Source: an uncultured Fibrobacter sp. (lineage in GTDB: Bacteria; Fibrobacterota; Fibrobacteria; Fibrobacterales; Fibrobacteraceae). From it: a stretch of 42,590 nt of DNA. Under the pieces are notes generated by a model. The model saw only the letters and a list, made by a program, of their open reading frames with translations, was not told where the DNA came from and ran no database searches. Both the position numbers and the translations under genes were made by a program. This document shows positions 7,772-16,264 of this stretch, piece by piece. Each line of letters opens with the position of its first letter. Position 1 is the first letter of the stretch. The stretch lies in NCBI RefSeq assembly GCF_947166265.1, contig NZ_CAMVDO010000026.1, forward strand, positions 1 through 42,590. The letters are read 5' to 3'.

Positions 7772-9028
7772 ATGCGCAAAATTTATATGGCCGGCATGAG
7801 CCACAAGGTGGCAGAAATTGCAATTCGCGAAAAGTTCTACATTCCGATGGATGTGAAAACGGAAGCTTTGTCGCATTCCCCTTTTGATGAACTTCTCATT
7901 TTGGCGACTTGTAACCGCACCGAAGTCTACGTGGCGTCTGACCGCGAAATTTCCGAGGAGGATTTGGTTCGCTACGTTTGCGGACTTGCTCGGCAAAGCT
8001 ACGACGATTTTGCCAGTTTCTTTTACTTCAAGTCGCACGATGACGTGGCGCATCATGTCATGAATGTTTGTGCGGGGCTTGATTCCGTGGCGATGGGTGA
8101 AGATCAAATTTTGCACCAGATTGGCCGCGCCTATGAAACTGCCCACCAGTTGCATGCGACAGGGAATACCCTGAACAAGCTTTTCCAGAGTGCAATTCAT
8201 ACGACCAAACGTATCAAGACAGAAACGAATCTGAGTAAGCTCAGCTGTAATATTCCATTTTTGGCGATGAAACAGGTGCAGCGGACTTTTGATGATCTCG
8301 AAAATCGAACGGTCTACATTGTGGGACTCGGAGAAATGGGTTCTCTGATGCTCAAGTACGTGCAAGAAAATACGACAAGGATTTTTGCGAGCAGCAGAAC
8401 TTTTTCTAACGCCGAAAAGTATGCAGATGTGTTGACTCCGGTTCGCTTTGAAGACCGCTATAGCGTCATTGGAAAATGTGACGTGGTCATTCTTTGCAGC
8501 GCCTGTTCAGACCCGATTATCACCAAGGAAGAATTTGCAAACGCAACGCAAACTCTCGCTGCAAATTCGCCAACATTATTAAGGTCTCCGCGTTTGGTGA
8601 TCGATCTCGGCAGTCCTCGCAACGCCGAAGCGAGCATCGGCGAAATTCCCGGTGTCGAGTATGTTTGTGTCGATGACCTCGAAAAAATCGTATCGGAAAA
8701 TCGTCGCTTGCGTATGATAGAACTTGAGGCCGCCCAGAAGATTTTGAAGGAGGGCCTTGACGAATTTTTGCAATGGTCGCGCATGGACGAGGTCTCGAAG
8801 CAGATCAGTGTGCATGCCGAAAGAATGTTGAAGTCCGCAAATGAAGAATCCGAAAAGCTGTTGCGTTCGATGCCGGAACTTTCGGATGAGGACCGTCACC
8901 GTGTGCAGATGATGTATGAACGTTTTGCCAAGAAAATGGCGAACGATTTCTTGTATAAGGTAAAGGCGACTAATAGTTCCGAAGATGTGCAGGTGTTTTT
9001 AAAGTGCTTGGGGGCGTGCAATGAGTAA
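7772..9028 (+). CDS. hemA: Glutamyl-tRNA reductase
   Basis: Encodes 418 residues. It reduces glutamyl-tRNA(Glu) with NADPH to glutamate-1-semialdehyde, the first committed step of tetrapyrrole synthesis. The catalytic Cys lies in ATCNRTEVY (about residue 49). The substrate-domain motif is GLDSVAMGEDQILHQI, the NADPH Rossmann loop is GLGEMGSL (about residue 190), and VIDLGSPRN follows. A C-terminal dimerisation helix (about 300-418) is complete. Bases 8561-8590, between the NADP domain strands, resemble a string in the hemC insertion (see findings). It overlaps hemC by 8 bases, so the two are translationally coupled. Confidence 0.96.
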   Translation: MRKIYMAGMSHKVAEIAIREKFYIPMDVKTEALSHSPFDELLILATCNRTEVYVASDREISEEDLVRYVCGLARQSYDDFASFFYFKSHDDVAHHVMNVCAGLDSVAMGEDQILHQIGRAYETAHQLHATGNTLNKLFQSAIHTTKRIKTETNLSKLSCNIPFLAMKQVQRTFDDLENRTVYIVGLGEMGSLMLKYVQENTTRIFASSRTFSNAEKYADVLTPVRFEDRYSVIGKCDVVILCSACSDPIITKEEFANATQTLAANSPTLLRSPRLVIDLGSPRNAEASIGEIPGVEYVCVDDLEKIVSENRRLRMIELEAAQKILKEGLDEFLQWSRMDEVSKQISVHAERMLKSANEESEKLLRSMPELSDEDRHRVQMMYERFAKKMANDFLYKVKATNSSEDVQVFLKCLGACNE

Positions 9029-10058
9029 CGCTGTGCTTAAGATTGCGACTCGTAAAAGTGCGCTTGCCATTGCGCAGACAACGCTGGTGGCCGACACGAT
9101 TGTGTCTGCGAATCCGGACCTCGCCTATGAACTGGTTTCGATGACAACCGAGGGCGACCGAAGACTCGACAAGTCCTTGGCGAGCTTCGGTGGCAAGGGC
9201 GTTTTCATCAAGGAACTCGAAGTTGCTCTTTTAGAAGGTCGCGCAGATATTGCGGTGCATAGCCTTAAGGATATGCCGGCGGAGGTGCTGCCAGAATTCA
9301 AGCTTGCCGCTGTGTTGCGTCGCGAAGATCCCAGAGATGCCTTTATCGCTCGTGGGGGAGTCAACGGAGTCAAATTCATGGATTTGCCCGCGGGAGCCCG
9401 CATTGGCACCGGGAGCATTCGTCGGGTGGTGCAACTCAAGGCCCTTCGCCCGGATTTGGAATATGTACCTATCCGAGGCAACATCCAGACGCGCCTTTCA
9501 AAGCTTGCGGAGCTTGACGGAGTGGTTCTTGCCGCCGCAGGACTCAAGCGTATGGGCCTTGCCGACCAGGTGACGGAATATTTCAGTACCGATCAGGTTC
9601 TCCCCGCTTCGGGTCAGGGCATCCTCGCAATAGAGACCTTGTCGGCGAGTCATCCTGAGCATGGTTCGACAAGCTTATGCTTTGCAAACTCGCAAACCAT
9701 ATTAAGGTCCCTGAGCTTGCCGAAGGGAACGAAGTGCGAAGTCGAAGGATCTAGTCCGAAACAATCTCTAGAAGCTCTCCTAGCCCGTGTGAACGATGCC
9801 GAAACTTATTGCATTGCCGTCGCCGAAATGGCTTACCTTAAGGCATTAAACGCTGGTTGCCAATTCCCGGTTGCAAGTTTCGCCGAATTTAGCGATGTAG
9901 GCATCCTCGCGCTCCGAGGCATTTATTGGGATGAATCGAGCAAACGCCTGCTCCGTGCCCAAGTTTTTCTGCCCCTAGATACCAACGCCTCCGATGCTGT
10001 TTCGCTGGCCCGTGCCGCAGGCTTTGCCCTTGCGGAAAAAATAAAAGAACAACTGTAA
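9021..10058 (+). CDS. hemC: Porphobilinogen deaminase (hydroxymethylbilane synthase) with repeat-derived insertion
   Basis: Encodes 345 residues, against about 310 in the family. It polymerises four porphobilinogens into hydroxymethylbilane. Seen: VHSLKDMP (residues 79-86), GSIRRVVQL (131-139), IRGNIQTRL, and Cys280 in NAGCQFPVAS, which should carry the dipyrromethane cofactor. The excess length is explained by residues about 207-246, encoded by interspersed repeats (9649-9755) and lying between ILAIE and the EALLARVND helix of domain 2/3. Catalytic residues are intact and the frame is open, so the enzyme is probably functional with an extra surface loop. The start overlaps the end of hemA. 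An intrinsic terminator lies at 10176. Confidence 0.95.
   Translation: MSNAVLKIATRKSALAIAQTTLVADTIVSANPDLAYELVSMTTEGDRRLDKSLASFGGKGVFIKELEVALLEGRADIAVHSLKDMPAEVLPEFKLAAVLRREDPRDAFIARGGVNGVKFMDLPAGARIGTGSIRRVVQLKALRPDLEYVPIRGNIQTRLSKLAELDGVVLAAAGLKRMGLADQVTEYFSTDQVLPASGQGILAIETLSASHPEHGSTSLCFANSQTILRSLSLPKGTKCEVEGSSPKQSLEALLARVNDAETYCIAVAEMAYLKALNAGCQFPVASFAEFSDVGILALRGIYWDESSKRLLRAQVFLPLDTNASDAVSLARAAGFALAEKIKEQL
9649..9755 (+). repeat. Compound repeat insertion inside hemC
   Basis: Consists of GTCATCCTGAGC (9649-9660), ATGGTTCGACAAGCTTATG (about 9661-9679), and TCCC-TGAGCTTGCCGAA-GGGA (9708-9728), then GTCGAAGGATCT. The outer GTCATCCTGAG and CGAAGGATCT repeat the ends of the ahbAB element at 4936. 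Everything is in frame with hemC. Confidence 0.8.
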
Positions 10059-10175
10059 AACATTCAGGAAAACGGCCTTTCTGGACCCTATCGGTCATCC
10101 TACGGATTCCCTCCAGGGTGACTGTAAATGATAGAATAAGGCGAGCTTCGCGATAGACCGCTTGCGTCTATAAAA
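10059..10175. other. Spacer after hemC with degenerate GTCATCC-type repeat
   Basis: Holds GTCATCCTACGGATTCCCTC at about 10093-10112 and CAGGGTGAC at about 10116-10124, a worn relative of the GTCAT...ATGAC elements at 16071 and 37086. No gene is seen. Confidence 0.4.
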
Positions 10176-10205
10176 AAAGAACCCGGTTTAAAAACCGGGT
10201 TCTTT
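10176..10205. terminator. Bidirectional intrinsic terminator between hemC and the Fn3 lipoprotein gene
   Basis: Near-perfect hairpin AAAGAACCCGGTTT / AAACCGGGTTCTTT with A and T tracts on both sides. It serves both the rightward hemA-hemC unit and the leftward gene ending at 10224. Confidence 0.9.
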
Positions 10206-10223
10206 GGTTAACGAGTTTTTATT

Positions 10224-13200
10224 TTACTTGGTCTTGCAAGGCGTGTAGTCAATGGGCTTTGGCTTGGCCTTACATTTCTTATATGCCGCCACTTCTTCAG
10301 GATCTTCGCTTTCCTTATTATAAAGCTCATCACAATCTTCTTCTTCAGAATCTCCAATGTATAGGTATTCGAAGGAGTTGTAGAGCGGACCAACCGGTTT
10401 AGACCATTCAGTGGTATCGATTGCTTCGGCATCTTCCCAAATGATTCTTACCTGAGCATAGGATTTACAAAGATCATATGGAATGATGATTTCTGTGGTG
10501 GAGTAACCTTGCGATATTCCGCTTACGTCCTTGTCTGTGACTGTTACATTGTGCCACATGTCATCTGTTTCGCCATCCCAGCGGAACTGGTATTCGAGTC
10601 GTACGGTGTTCTTATAGACAATGGCGTGGTTGGGGAAGCTGTCATTGACGACTGCCTGGAATTCGAAAATATCTTTTTCTTTGCAATTTTCCGGCTCCGC
10701 TTCAATTTCTTCGGCTGAGCACTCTTTAGGCCACTTTGTGAATTGGTTCGCAACTACCTTGTTGTTTGCGTAGTCGTAGTAGTTGAATGCGTAGAAGTTC
10801 TGATATATTCTTGCCTTGGCTTCAGGAGCCTTGAACGGAACATCGGCGCTGTATGCTATCAAACGGGTGATTTGTACATCGCTGCTGAATTCTGTACGAT
10901 GGTCGCCACGCTTTGCGGCAACACGGTAGTACTGGTTCAGGTTCTTGATACCTTCAAGGTTGTAGTATCGGACGTTAACGTCTGTGGAGTCTAAATCAAT
11001 CCATTCTCTCTTAGAGCCAGTGACATCGAGTTGCTGGATGACGAAGCCTTCCTCAACGCATTTGGTATTTCTGGTGTAATTCCAGATGAGTCTCCATGCA
11101 CTCGGAGCGACGCGTTCTGCCTTGAAGCCGGTGGGCGTTGCAAATTCACCGACGCATCCCTTCTTCGGCGGATTATCCCATGCTGCAGGAACCTGAATGC
11201 TTGCGCTAAATCCAGATTCGCCCTTTTCATCCTTAGCGGCAACGCGGTAAGAAATTGCTTTTTCTCCGGCTTTGACAACAATGAACTGGACACTCTTGCT
11301 TGTCGTTAAGTTATGTGTGCGAGTCCATTCAGGAGTAGAGGCGCTTTCGTCCAATTCTTCGAGGATGAATCCGTCTTCCGGACGATCTGTCACTTCGTTG
11401 TAATTCCAGGAGATCTTGTAGTTGTTCATGCCCAAATCTTCGATAGCGAGGTTACTCGGAACGTTCAGGTCTGTCTTTACGGCTTCGGCAACGCTCGGGA
11501 TGGACATTGCGGAAGAATACTTAGACTTCGTTCCATTTGCATCTTTAGCTACCACGCGGACAAGCATTCCGCCTAGTTCGTTTTCGTGACCGTCAATGAT
11601 TACAAGATGGACGCCCTTCTGAATTTCGTATCTCGATTCGGTACGGTCTTTCCAAATGGGACTCGTGGCGAGCGGATCGAGGGTCTGCAGGATGAATCCG
11701 TCTTCGGGATGAGCAGCGATGTCGTCGTAGCTCCAGGAGAGCTGGTACATATCGTCACCGAGTGTGTCGAGCTGGAGGCCGTAGGGAACGGGGAGTTCCG
11801 GCAGTGTGTACGTGACATATTTCGGAATCTGAATTTCGGTGGAGTAATCAGAATAGTCTTCGCCGTCAGTTGCTGCAACGCGGACAAACTGTCCGCCGTA
11901 TGTTTTAACATCGGTCGCGGAGATTTCAAAGAAGTGTACCCCTGCATTAATGGGCTTGGCGTTGGGGAAGGAATCCCACTGTTTAGTGCCTTTGAGATTG
12001 AGCAGCTCGATTACGAATCCATCTTCGGGTCTAGTGGTTCTTGTGTAGCTCCAGGAGAGTCTGTACTCATTTTCCCCGATGGAATCGAGCTTGAGGCTGG
12101 TCGGCACGGCGAGCGTTCCGCTAGGCTTGGTGTAGTCGATAGCCTTCGGAATCTGAACATCGTTACTGAATTCAGAAGTGTCCGTACCGTCGATGGCTGC
12201 AACGCGGAAGAACTTTGTTCCATCATCTTCAGCATTGATGGGGTAAACGTGAACTCCTGTTGCCAGTTTCTTGTAGTATTTCCAATCGGGGCTTGCGGCG
12301 TTAATGTCCAGAACCTGGAGTACGAAACCCTTTTCTGCGTGATCCTTATTGTTGGTGTAGTTCCAAGAAAGCGTATACTTATTGCTGTCGAGGGAGTTCA
12401 GTGTCAAGTTGGTCGGTGCGGCGAGTGCGGGCTTGGATGCCGGAGCGTCATAATCGATATATTCCGGAACGTAGACTTCGCTAGAGTATTCGGAAGTATC
12501 CTTTGAATCCTTTGCCGCTACACGGAGGTATTGGTCGCTGAATTTTTTTGTGGTGTTGTCGATGTCGATGTACTTGACGCCCTTGGCGGTGCTGAGGGTA
12601 TCTGCCCACTTGGGGCTAGATTTAGAAACGTTGAGTTTCTGGATAACGAAGCCGTTTGCCGGACGATCACTGTTGTTGGTGTATTTCCAGGACAGGCGCC
12701 ACTTGTTCTTGCCAATGGAATCGAGCTTGAGGTCCGTGGGAACGGCCAGGATGTTACCGTCCTTGTCCGTACCTTCGGTAATCTTGGTGTAAGTGGGGAG
12801 GCGGAGTCCGTCGGAGTAGTCCGAGAGAGAGTCGTCGGCATCTATTGCGGCGACGCGAATCATTCTTGTGGTGGAATCTTTTTCGGTGTTTGTCATCACA
12901 AAGGAATGAACGCCTGTTTTGAGAGACTTGAATTTTGTCCATTCCAAAGTTTCTGTTTCGGGATAGAGAACTTCTACCTTGAAGCCCTTCTTTTCGGGAC
13001 GGGCATCGTTATTGGTGTAGCTCCAGGAAACCAGCCACTTGTTGTCGCCAAGAGAATCCACCTTGAGGTCGGTGGGAACGGCCATCTTGGCTACGGCTGC
13101 AGCACCCGAGGCGCCTCCGCCGACGTTCGGAATCATGATTTCTTCGGAGTACAGGGAACGCTGTTCTTTCTTGTTTACGGTGTCGATTGCCGCAACACGG

Positions 13201-14261
13201 ATGTACTGGCCTCCGAGATTGTTCTTGCTTGCGTCATAAATAATGTAGCGGACGCCTTCTCCGGTCTTGGACGTGTCTGTCCATGCAGGAGTCTTGGCAG
13301 TGAGGTCCAGCCTCTGGATGCGGAATCCCTTAGCGGGGCGCGCCGTGTTGTCGGTGTAGCTCCAGGAGAGTTTCCACTTATTGTTTCCCATGGAATCGAG
13401 CTTCAGTTCCGTGGGTACGGCGAGTGCAAGCTTGGAATCCGGGTTGGTTTCGGTGCCGTCCGAAACCCTAGGAATGCTAATCTGTTCGGAATAATCCGAG
13501 ATTCCGTTGGTGTCCTTGGCGGCGACATGGTACAGAAGTCCGCCCTTCTTGTTGCCGTCGATTACGATGACATGGACGCCCTTGTTTGTTTTGCCGTCGT
13601 CTTTCCAGACGGGGCTATCCTTGCTGAGGTCCAGGCTCTGGAGCACAAAGCCGTTTTCGGGGCGTTCCTTGTTATTGGTGTAGCTCCAGGAAAGTTGCCA
13701 CTTGTTGTCGTCCAGGGTGTCAAGCTTGAGTTCTGTCGGAATGGCGAGCTCGGTATTGGCGTTCGTGGAGCCGGAACCCGAGATTTCGACCAGGGCGGTC
13801 GGTTTGGATTCATCGCAGGCGTCCTTGGCGACAACGCGGTAGTGCTTACCGGCCTTGTCGGCTCCGACAAGGTTATACATGGTAACGGAGGTGGTGGTGG
13901 AGTCGAGAATATCCCAGCTCGGGACCTCGTCGGACATATTGAGAACCTGGATGATAAATCCGTCTTCGGTTCGTCCGCTGTTTTCTTCGTATTCCCACAT
14001 CAAAACCCACTTGGCTTCGTCGCCGGACTTGACGACGTTCAGGTCGGTCGGGGCGGCAAGGGTGGTCGAAAGGGTATCGCAGTACTTGCCCGATCCGCGA
14101 CGGGAAGAAGAGGATATATCCCATGTGGCAGAAGATGAAAGCACCGAGTTGCTGCTTTCGAAAATTTCGTTATCGTCGTCAGACGAGGTGCTGGAACATG
14201 CGCTCAGTCCGAATAACAGTGCGCAGGATGTACCCAGTTTCCAAAATGTGGATTTTTTCAT
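10224..14261 (-). CDS. Giant lipoprotein with ten Fn3-like repeats
   Basis: Encodes 1345 residues from the ATG at 14261 (complement), chosen because it starts a type II signal peptide (MKKSTFWKLGTSC ... LSAC) and GGAG precedes it; an upstream ATG at 14363 would bury the signal. After the lipobox comes a Ser/Asp-rich linker. Ten repeats of about 105-110 residues follow, each opening with a line like LAVPTELKLDS, then LSWSYTNN, RPENGF, a strand ending in LD, HYRVAAKD and a closing SxYS-x-xIxIP. This is the strand layout of fibronectin type III domains. A separate C-terminal region (about 1140-1345) carries several Cys and an acidic Glu/Asp-rich end. Likely a surface adhesin or scaffold, with no catalytic motif. 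Codon use creates a long antisense open frame, which is not a gene. Confidence 0.85.
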   Translation of the reverse strand: MKKSTFWKLGTSCALLFGLSACSSTSSDDDNEIFESSNSVLSSSATWDISSSSRRGSGKYCDTLSTTLAAPTDLNVVKSGDEAKWVLMWEYEENSGRTEDGFIIQVLNMSDEVPSWDILDSTTTSVTMYNLVGADKAGKHYRVVAKDACDESKPTALVEISGSGSTNANTELAIPTELKLDTLDDNKWQLSWSYTNNKERPENGFVLQSLDLSKDSPVWKDDGKTNKGVHVIVIDGNKKGGLLYHVAAKDTNGISDYSEQISIPRVSDGTETNPDSKLALAVPTELKLDSMGNNKWKLSWSYTDNTARPAKGFRIQRLDLTAKTPAWTDTSKTGEGVRYIIYDASKNNLGGQYIRVAAIDTVNKKEQRSLYSEEIMIPNVGGGASGAAAVAKMAVPTDLKVDSLGDNKWLVSWSYTNNDARPEKKGFKVEVLYPETETLEWTKFKSLKTGVHSFVMTNTEKDSTTRMIRVAAIDADDSLSDYSDGLRLPTYTKITEGTDKDGNILAVPTDLKLDSIGKNKWRLSWKYTNNSDRPANGFVIQKLNVSKSSPKWADTLSTAKGVKYIDIDNTTKKFSDQYLRVAAKDSKDTSEYSSEVYVPEYIDYDAPASKPALAAPTNLTLNSLDSNKYTLSWNYTNNKDHAEKGFVLQVLDINAASPDWKYYKKLATGVHVYPINAEDDGTKFFRVAAIDGTDTSEFSNDVQIPKAIDYTKPSGTLAVPTSLKLDSIGENEYRLSWSYTRTTRPEDGFVIELLNLKGTKQWDSFPNAKPINAGVHFFEISATDVKTYGGQFVRVAATDGEDYSDYSTEIQIPKYVTYTLPELPVPYGLQLDTLGDDMYQLSWSYDDIAAHPEDGFILQTLDPLATSPIWKDRTESRYEIQKGVHLVIIDGHENELGGMLVRVVAKDANGTKSKYSSAMSIPSVAEAVKTDLNVPSNLAIEDLGMNNYKISWNYNEVTDRPEDGFILEELDESASTPEWTRTHNLTTSKSVQFIVVKAGEKAISYRVAAKDEKGESGFSASIQVPAAWDNPPKKGCVGEFATPTGFKAERVAPSAWRLIWNYTRNTKCVEEGFVIQQLDVTGSKREWIDLDSTDVNVRYYNLEGIKNLNQYYRVAAKRGDHRTEFSSDVQITRLIAYSADVPFKAPEAKARIYQNFYAFNYYDYANNKVVANQFTKWPKECSAEEIEAEPENCKEKDIFEFQAVVNDSFPNHAIVYKNTVRLEYQFRWDGETDDMWHNVTVTDKDVSGISQGYSTTEIIIPYDLCKSYAQVRIIWEDAEAIDTTEWSKPVGPLYNSFEYLYIGDSEEEDCDELYNKESEDPEEVAAYKKCKAKPKPIDYTPCKTK

Positions 14262-14446
14262 AGGAACTCCATTGGAAAATTTATCTTTACGATAAATATA
14301 ACACTTTGATTTCAAAAAGGTTAAGAAAATATTTTTTTTAGCCGGAAATGCGAAAAAACTCACAAAAAAGGGCGAAAAAAGGTGTTTCTGGTGCTACATG
14401 GGGGGCTTTTTTGACTGGAAAACTCATTCTTTCTATTTTTGAGGCG

Positions 14447-16042
14447 ATGTCTGGAAAGGTTTATTTAATAGGTGCGGGTCCCGGAGACCCGGGGCTCTTG
14501 ACACTTCGCGGCAAGGAAATTCTGGAATGTGCCGCAGTGGTGGTCTACGACCGCCTTGTTTCGCCTGCAATTCTTGGAATGTGTAATCCCCGTGCGAAAA
14601 TGGTCGATGTGGGCAAGATGCCGACGCACCACAAGGTAAAACAGTCCGAAATCAATAAGCTCTTGGTTCAGTTTGCTATTGAAAATCCGTCGGGAATTGT
14701 GGCGCGCCTTAAGGGTGGCGACCCGTTTGTTTTTGGTCGCGGCGGCGAAGAGGCCTTGGAACTCGTTTCAGCTGGAGTGGAATTTGAAGTGGTTCCTGGT
14801 ATTACCTCTGCGATTTCGGTGCCCGCATACGCAGGAATCCCCGTAAGCCATCGTGGAATTGCCACGAGTTTCCACATCATCACCGGACATGAAAAAGATA
14901 ATGCGGAAATCTCCCTTGACTTCGAAAATCTTGCAAAGTGCCAAGGGACGCTCATCTTTTTGATGGGTATCGCGAACATGGACTTTATCGCCAAGCGCCT
15001 TATAGAGTGCGGAAAAGATCCGAAAACGCCGCTTGCCTTTATCGAAAAGGGGACTACCCCGTACCAGCGGACGGTGATGGCGACGCTAGAAACGGCGGGG
15101 GAGACCATTGCCCGTGAAAACGTGACGGCTCCTGCCATTACGATTATGGGTGGCGTGGTTGAACTCGGCAAGACGCTTGCCTGGAAAAAGAATTTGCCCT
15201 TGTCGGGAAAGCGACTGGTGGTGACTCGTGCCGCAAAGCAGGCGAGCGGAATTTCGGCGCGCCTTGGTGCCTTGGGTGCCGAAGTCATCGAAACTCCGAT
15301 GATCGAAACTCATACGCTCGATTGTCCGTATGTCATCCCCGCGAAGGCGGGAATCTCCTTTGAGTCCCTTGCGAATTTTGACATCCTCGCTTTCACGAGT
15401 ACGAACGGCGTGGAAAGTTTCTTTAAGCAATTGTTCGCCGCAGGTTACGATGTGCGAGTGCTTGCAGGAAAGAAGATTGCAAGTGTTGGGCGTATTACCG
15501 AAAAGAAGCTGCTCGAATATGGCATTCGTTGCGATTACGTCCCCGAAGACCACACCGGCGAAGGATTGGGAAAACTTCTTCGCTGCATTTTAGACGAGAG
15601 CGACTTAACAAGTTCCCTGAGCTTGCCGAAGGGAACTGCGTCCACGAGTTTAGATGAATCCCGCATTTTGTTGTTGCAAGGCAATCTCGCAGACGATACT
15701 TTGCTTAAAATTTTGCCGAAGGCGACTCGCTGGATTGTTTATGAAACGCTTCCTGTTACAGAACTCCCCGAATGGAAACGCGAATCGGTCGCTTCTGCTG
15801 ACGCCGTCGTATTTGCTAGCACCAGCGCTGTGGAAAATTTCGTACAGGCGGTCAGGTCTCAGGAGACTGGTGTCGGGAGCGTTTCTGGAGCCTGTAACCT
15901 GAAACCTGAAACCTCTTTCTGCATAGGCCGTATGACGGAAGCTTCTGCGAAAAAATATGGATTTGAAACGGTGACATCGGATGAAACCACGATGGATTCT
16001 CTCGTGAAAAAAATTGTAGAATATTATACAAAGGAACCTTAA
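14447..16042 (+). CDS. cobA-hemD: Fused uroporphyrinogen-III C-methyltransferase / uroporphyrinogen-III synthase
   Basis: Encodes 531 residues from ATG 14447, giving the canonical start MSGKVYLIGAGPGDPG. An in-frame start 33 codons earlier lies in promoter-like sequence. The SUMT domain (about 1-245) shows LIGAGPGDPGLLTLRG, KGGDPFVFGRGGEE (89-102), VPGITSA and AYAGIPVSHRG. It methylates uroporphyrinogen III to precorrin-2. The HemD domain (about 252-531) shows LVVTRAAKQASGISARL, FTSTNGVESFF and a final TSAVENF ... IGRMTEASAKKYGF. It closes hydroxymethylbilane with ring D inversion. Three different genomic repeats are read in frame within HemD (15332, 15611 and 15851), all between secondary-structure elements. 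The fusion channels product into the siroheme branch. Confidence 0.93.
   Translation: MSGKVYLIGAGPGDPGLLTLRGKEILECAAVVVYDRLVSPAILGMCNPRAKMVDVGKMPTHHKVKQSEINKLLVQFAIENPSGIVARLKGGDPFVFGRGGEEALELVSAGVEFEVVPGITSAISVPAYAGIPVSHRGIATSFHIITGHEKDNAEISLDFENLAKCQGTLIFLMGIANMDFIAKRLIECGKDPKTPLAFIEKGTTPYQRTVMATLETAGETIARENVTAPAITIMGGVVELGKTLAWKKNLPLSGKRLVVTRAAKQASGISARLGALGAEVIETPMIETHTLDCPYVIPAKAGISFESLANFDILAFTSTNGVESFFKQLFAAGYDVRVLAGKKIASVGRITEKKLLEYGIRCDYVPEDHTGEGLGKLLRCILDESDLTSSLSLPKGTASTSLDESRILLLQGNLADDTLLKILPKATRWIVYETLPVTELPEWKRESVASADAVVFASTSAVENFVQAVRSQETGVGSVSGACNLKPETSFCIGRMTEASAKKYGFETVTSDETTMDSLVKKIVEYYTKEP
15332..15358 (+). repeat. GTCATCCCCGCGAAGGCGGG repeat inside the hemD domain
   Basis: CCCCGCGAAGGCGGG forms a hairpin (CCCGC / GCGGG). 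It encodes VIPAKAGI in the HemD part. A nearly identical copy is intergenic at 34150. Confidence 0.85.
15611..15637 (+). repeat. TGAGCTTGCCGAA-core hairpin with 7-bp arms inside the hemD domain
   Basis: AGTTCCC (15611-15617), core TGAGCTTGCCGAA, GGGAACT (15631-15637). The arms are perfectly complementary. In frame, adding the peptide SSLSLPKGT; the related hemC copy reads RSLSLPKGT. Confidence 0.85.
15851..15914 (+). repeat. Period-7 ACCTGAA repeat with upstream partner inside hemD domain
   Basis: Ends with the units ACCTGAA-ACCTGAA-ACCT (15897-15914). The left side holds CAGGTCTCAGG, roughly complementary to the right side. In frame, it encodes a Gly/Ser-rich segment before FCIGRMTE. Confidence 0.65.
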
Positions 16043-16070
16043 ACCCTTCAACTAGAGATCCTTCGACTCT

Positions 16071-16186
16071 GTCATTCTCGACCGAAGGGAGGCCGGACAG
16101 CACTTGGTTACTTGTAACCTTAGTGCGCATGGTCTCCAGACGGGGAAAATCCAGTGCTGGATCCCGTCGCTGCGCTCCAGGATGAC
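16071..16186 (+). repeat. 116-bp MITE-like element, copy 1
   Basis: Begins GTCATTCTCG and ends CCAGGATGAC, giving 5-bp inverted ends GTCAT/ATGAC, with an internal GGTTACTTGTAACC palindrome. A second 116-bp copy at 37086 differs at about five positions by eye. No open frame of interest. It sits between cobA-hemD and cbiX-met8. Confidence 0.85.
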
Positions 16187-16210
16187 ACTGCTGCCATCGA
16201 GTGTCTAATC

Positions 16211-16264
16211 ACCAACCACTGTCTACTTTCTACCGTCTACTTCCTATTTCTAACTTCTACTCCT
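16211..16264 (+). repeat. Degenerate period-7 TCTACTT repeat abutting the cbiX-met8 start codon
   Basis: Reads as heptamers TCTACTT, TCTACCG, TCTACTT, CCTATTT, CTAACTT, CTACTCC directly before ATG 16265. No Shine-Dalgarno sequence is visible, so the repeat occupies the ribosome-binding region. Confidence 0.6.

Noticed and set aside
9649-9755. hemC as a pseudogene because of the insertion
   Set aside because: Frame is open and all catalytic residues follow the insertion, so a functional enzyme is more likely.
12531-14138. 535-codon open frame on the plus strand
   Set aside because: Antisense to the Fn3 repeats; its apparent internal repeats simply mirror the repeats of the real gene.
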